NCBI GenBank assembly: GCA_023381645.1
Contig: JAMCRJ010000094.1
Coordinates: 1-24,696, forward strand
Length of the DNA: 24,696 nucleotides
Direction of reading: 5' to 3'
Source of the DNA: Gammaproteobacteria bacterium
GTDB taxonomy: Bacteria; Pseudomonadota; Gammaproteobacteria; Acidithiobacillales; Acidithiobacillaceae
A program made the position numbers and the translations under genes. Shown here in pieces: positions 23,608 through 24,696 of the stretch (its first letter is position 1; each line of letters starts with the position of its first letter). A model generated the notes under the pieces. The model saw nothing but the letters and a program-made list of their open reading frames with translations, was not told the DNA's origin and searched no databases.

Positions 23608-24285
23608 TCATTGCATTTGCGGTAGCAGTTCCGTGAGCTTCTTCTCGCTTATCAATCCCGTTATCAGCCCAAGCTTGCCTTTCTTGGGCAGATAGATGAT
23701 ATCCGGGAGCTCGTCGATATCCACTTCCTGCAAGAACACATCGTTTGCTTCTATCTTTTTGATGGCCTCGATGGTTTTTGGTGACGCCTTGCCGATTGCG
23801 TCCGTAGCGCGTGCGAGCTTGGCTGGCTGGCCTGTCTTCATCCCCTTACCAATGGCGTCTTCGGCTTTTTGCAAGGCCGCTACAGGGTTGTCAGCCTGCA
23901 ATATGGCGGCAGCCTCCGGCATGCTGCTGGGCTTTATTATAGCGACAGGAACATAGCGGACCGTCAATTTTCCTTCTCGAATGAGACGGGCCTCGACCGC
24001 ATATAAAAGATGACAAAATGGGCAATTTGTATCCGTAAAATCGTAAACGACAGGTCCCTGGTGGCCCTCCTGGATATAGGTAAGTTTTTTCCCCATCAGT
24101 TGCCAGAAATCGCTCGGAGTCATTTTAGCGGGTGCGGCGGCCATGCTGGACGTTGCAGTGGCAGTCGCCGCGCTTTCTGTGGATGTGGACGAAGCGGATG
24201 TTTTTTTTGCACAAGCCGAAATAGACGATACCAACCACGCTGCCAATAATGCACGAGCCATGATCACCAGTGACTTTTTAAACAT
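23608..24285 (-). CDS. DsbG/DsbC-like thioredoxin-fold lipoprotein
   Basis: A 225-residue periplasmic disulfide isomerase-like protein. The N-terminus has a hydrophobic leader ending in the lipobox ISAC (Cys25), followed by a Ser/Thr/Ala-rich linker (residues 28-52), so it is probably membrane-anchored. The thioredoxin fold starts with GPVVYDFTDTNCPFCHLLYA (active-site Cys88 and Cys91), then VRYVPVAIIKPSSMPEAAAI and the cis-Pro region VDIDELPDIIYL. It resembles DsbG more than DsbC, but the N-terminal dimerisation domain of about 60 residues is mostly missing. A later start at M9 would still leave the lipobox. It is co-directional with the TSUP gene after a 140-base gap. Confidence 0.88.
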   Translation of the reverse strand: MFKKSLVIMARALLAAWLVSSISACAKKTSASSTSTESAATATATSSMAAAPAKMTPSDFWQLMGKKLTYIQEGHQGPVVYDFTDTNCPFCHLLYAVEARLIREGKLTVRYVPVAIIKPSSMPEAAAILQADNPVAALQKAEDAIGKGMKTGQPAKLARATDAIGKASPKTIEAIKKIEANDVFLQEVDIDELPDIIYLPKKGKLGLITGLISEKKLTELLPQMQ

Positions 24286-24496
24286 TAGTTTCTGCCTAAT
24301 TTCAGGTAAGATAAGCGAATATCATACTCGGCCCCGATCCCGAAAGGCCGAAGGCATCCGCGCCACGATACGGACAGAAATATCCGCAATCAGAAATGTA
24401 CGAATGACGCCCCGACACAACCTTACGGATCCCGGCACGTGCCAACTGCCAAGCTGTAATCTATCATATGCGGCCATATACCGCACTCCTGACGCT

Positions 24497-24587
24497 CAGG
24501 GAAAGCAGTCCGGTGACGGACGCGCTTACCCGTGTTGCAATCCTGGTCTCCAGGCTTCATCATGATGGCCTGGCGTGCCTTTCCCTG
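24497..24587 (+). other. Candidate structured leader RNA with two exclusive pairings
   Basis: GGGAAAGC (24499-24506) can pair locally with GCTTACCC (24524-24531), enclosing a perfect GTCCG-GTGA-CGGAC hairpin with a GNRA-type loop. The same bases, as CAGGGAAAG (24497-24505), can instead pair perfectly with CTTTCCCTG (24579-24587). A third hairpin CCTGG-TCT-CCAGG (24542-24554) lies between. Alternative pairings upstream of a start codon are typical of riboswitches or attenuators. It did not match a riboswitch class I can recall. The stretch 24286-24496 shows no other element. Confidence 0.4.
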
Positions 24588-24658
24588 CAGACGCACCATA
24601 AGTTAGGGCCTGTTGCCGTCCCAGGCACCGCCGAACTTACTATCAAGGACTTCACACC

Positions 24659-24696
24659 ATGTCAATTCAACCAGCAATATCGCCCGCACCCACAGT
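24659..24696 (+). CDS. Possible start of the next gene (cut by window edge)
   Basis: ATG at 24659 is preceded by AAGGAC at 9 bases and reads MSIQPAISPAPT to the edge. Too little is visible to name it. A competing frame from ATG 24468 (MRPYTALLTLRESSPVTDAL onward) also stays open to the edge for 76 residues, but it has no ribosome-binding site. Confidence 0.3.
   Translation, partial: MSIQPAISPAPT

Noticed and set aside
24497..24600. Cobalamin riboswitch
   Set aside because: GGGAA and GGTGA elements are present, but the B12 box and the conserved GC-G-CCCGC-ACTG part do not line up.

Overview
The window looks like a chromosomal segment of an acidophilic, chemolithotrophic proteobacterium, most likely Acidithiobacillus or a close relative. 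This is an inference from the moderately high GC content, the gammaproteobacteria-like protein families, and the mix of two copper-export systems, a bd-type oxidase, a TauE/SafE permease and NAD(P)-linked pentose-phosphate genes. No rRNA, CRISPR array, transposase or phage gene was seen. One tRNA gene, Leu(TAA), is present.

Layout. (1) 1-2422, minus: copA, a Cu(I)-exporting P-type ATPase cut by the left edge, with a promoter whose 19-bp spacer is typical of MerR-family control. (2) 2640-7494: housekeeping metabolism: a class I aspartate aminotransferase, the convergent purT, then gnd and zwf as a tight two-gene operon. (3) 7495-9200: a small ArsR-type regulator behind a strong sigma-54 promoter match, converging on dusA. 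(4) 9221-13935: an oxygen/iron/heme-flavoured island bounded by two direct copies of one unit (about 90 bp of upstream DNA plus a CxxC/glycine-rich coding region). It holds a ferritin-like DUF2202 protein, a YfhL-type ferredoxin, a cydA without cydB behind a perfect FNR-type box, an IsdG/MhuD-type heme monooxygenase, a small protein that I think belongs to DUF6858, and the second short glycine-rich protein. (5) 13936-16070: an Fsr-like MFS exporter and a YbhB/YbcL (PEBP) protein. (6) 16183-22426: a Cus-type copper/silver efflux operon: a MerR-type operator, a small Cys/His-rich exported protein, then cusC, cusB and cusA with overlapping or adjacent reading frames. (7) 22593-24285: tRNA-Leu, then on the minus strand a TauE/SafE permease and a DsbG-like lipoprotein. 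(8) 24286-24696: no confident gene, but a stretch with alternative base-pairing potential ahead of a possible new start codon.

How the parts work together. CopA moves Cu(I) from cytoplasm to periplasm and CusCBA moves it from periplasm or cytoplasm out of the cell. Both carry MerR-like promoter geometry, so they are probably induced together by metal through a regulator outside the window. The island 9221-13935 combines a low-oxygen-controlled oxidase subunit with heme- and iron-handling proteins.

The most unusual observations are the cus leader, where the stop codon of the small ORF lies in one arm of a 12-bp inverted repeat and the Shine-Dalgarno sequence of cusC lies in the other; the direct-repeat-bounded island with the orphan cydA; the sigma-54 site before the ArsR gene; and the possible switching RNA near the right edge. 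All functions are inferred from sequence reading without database searches.
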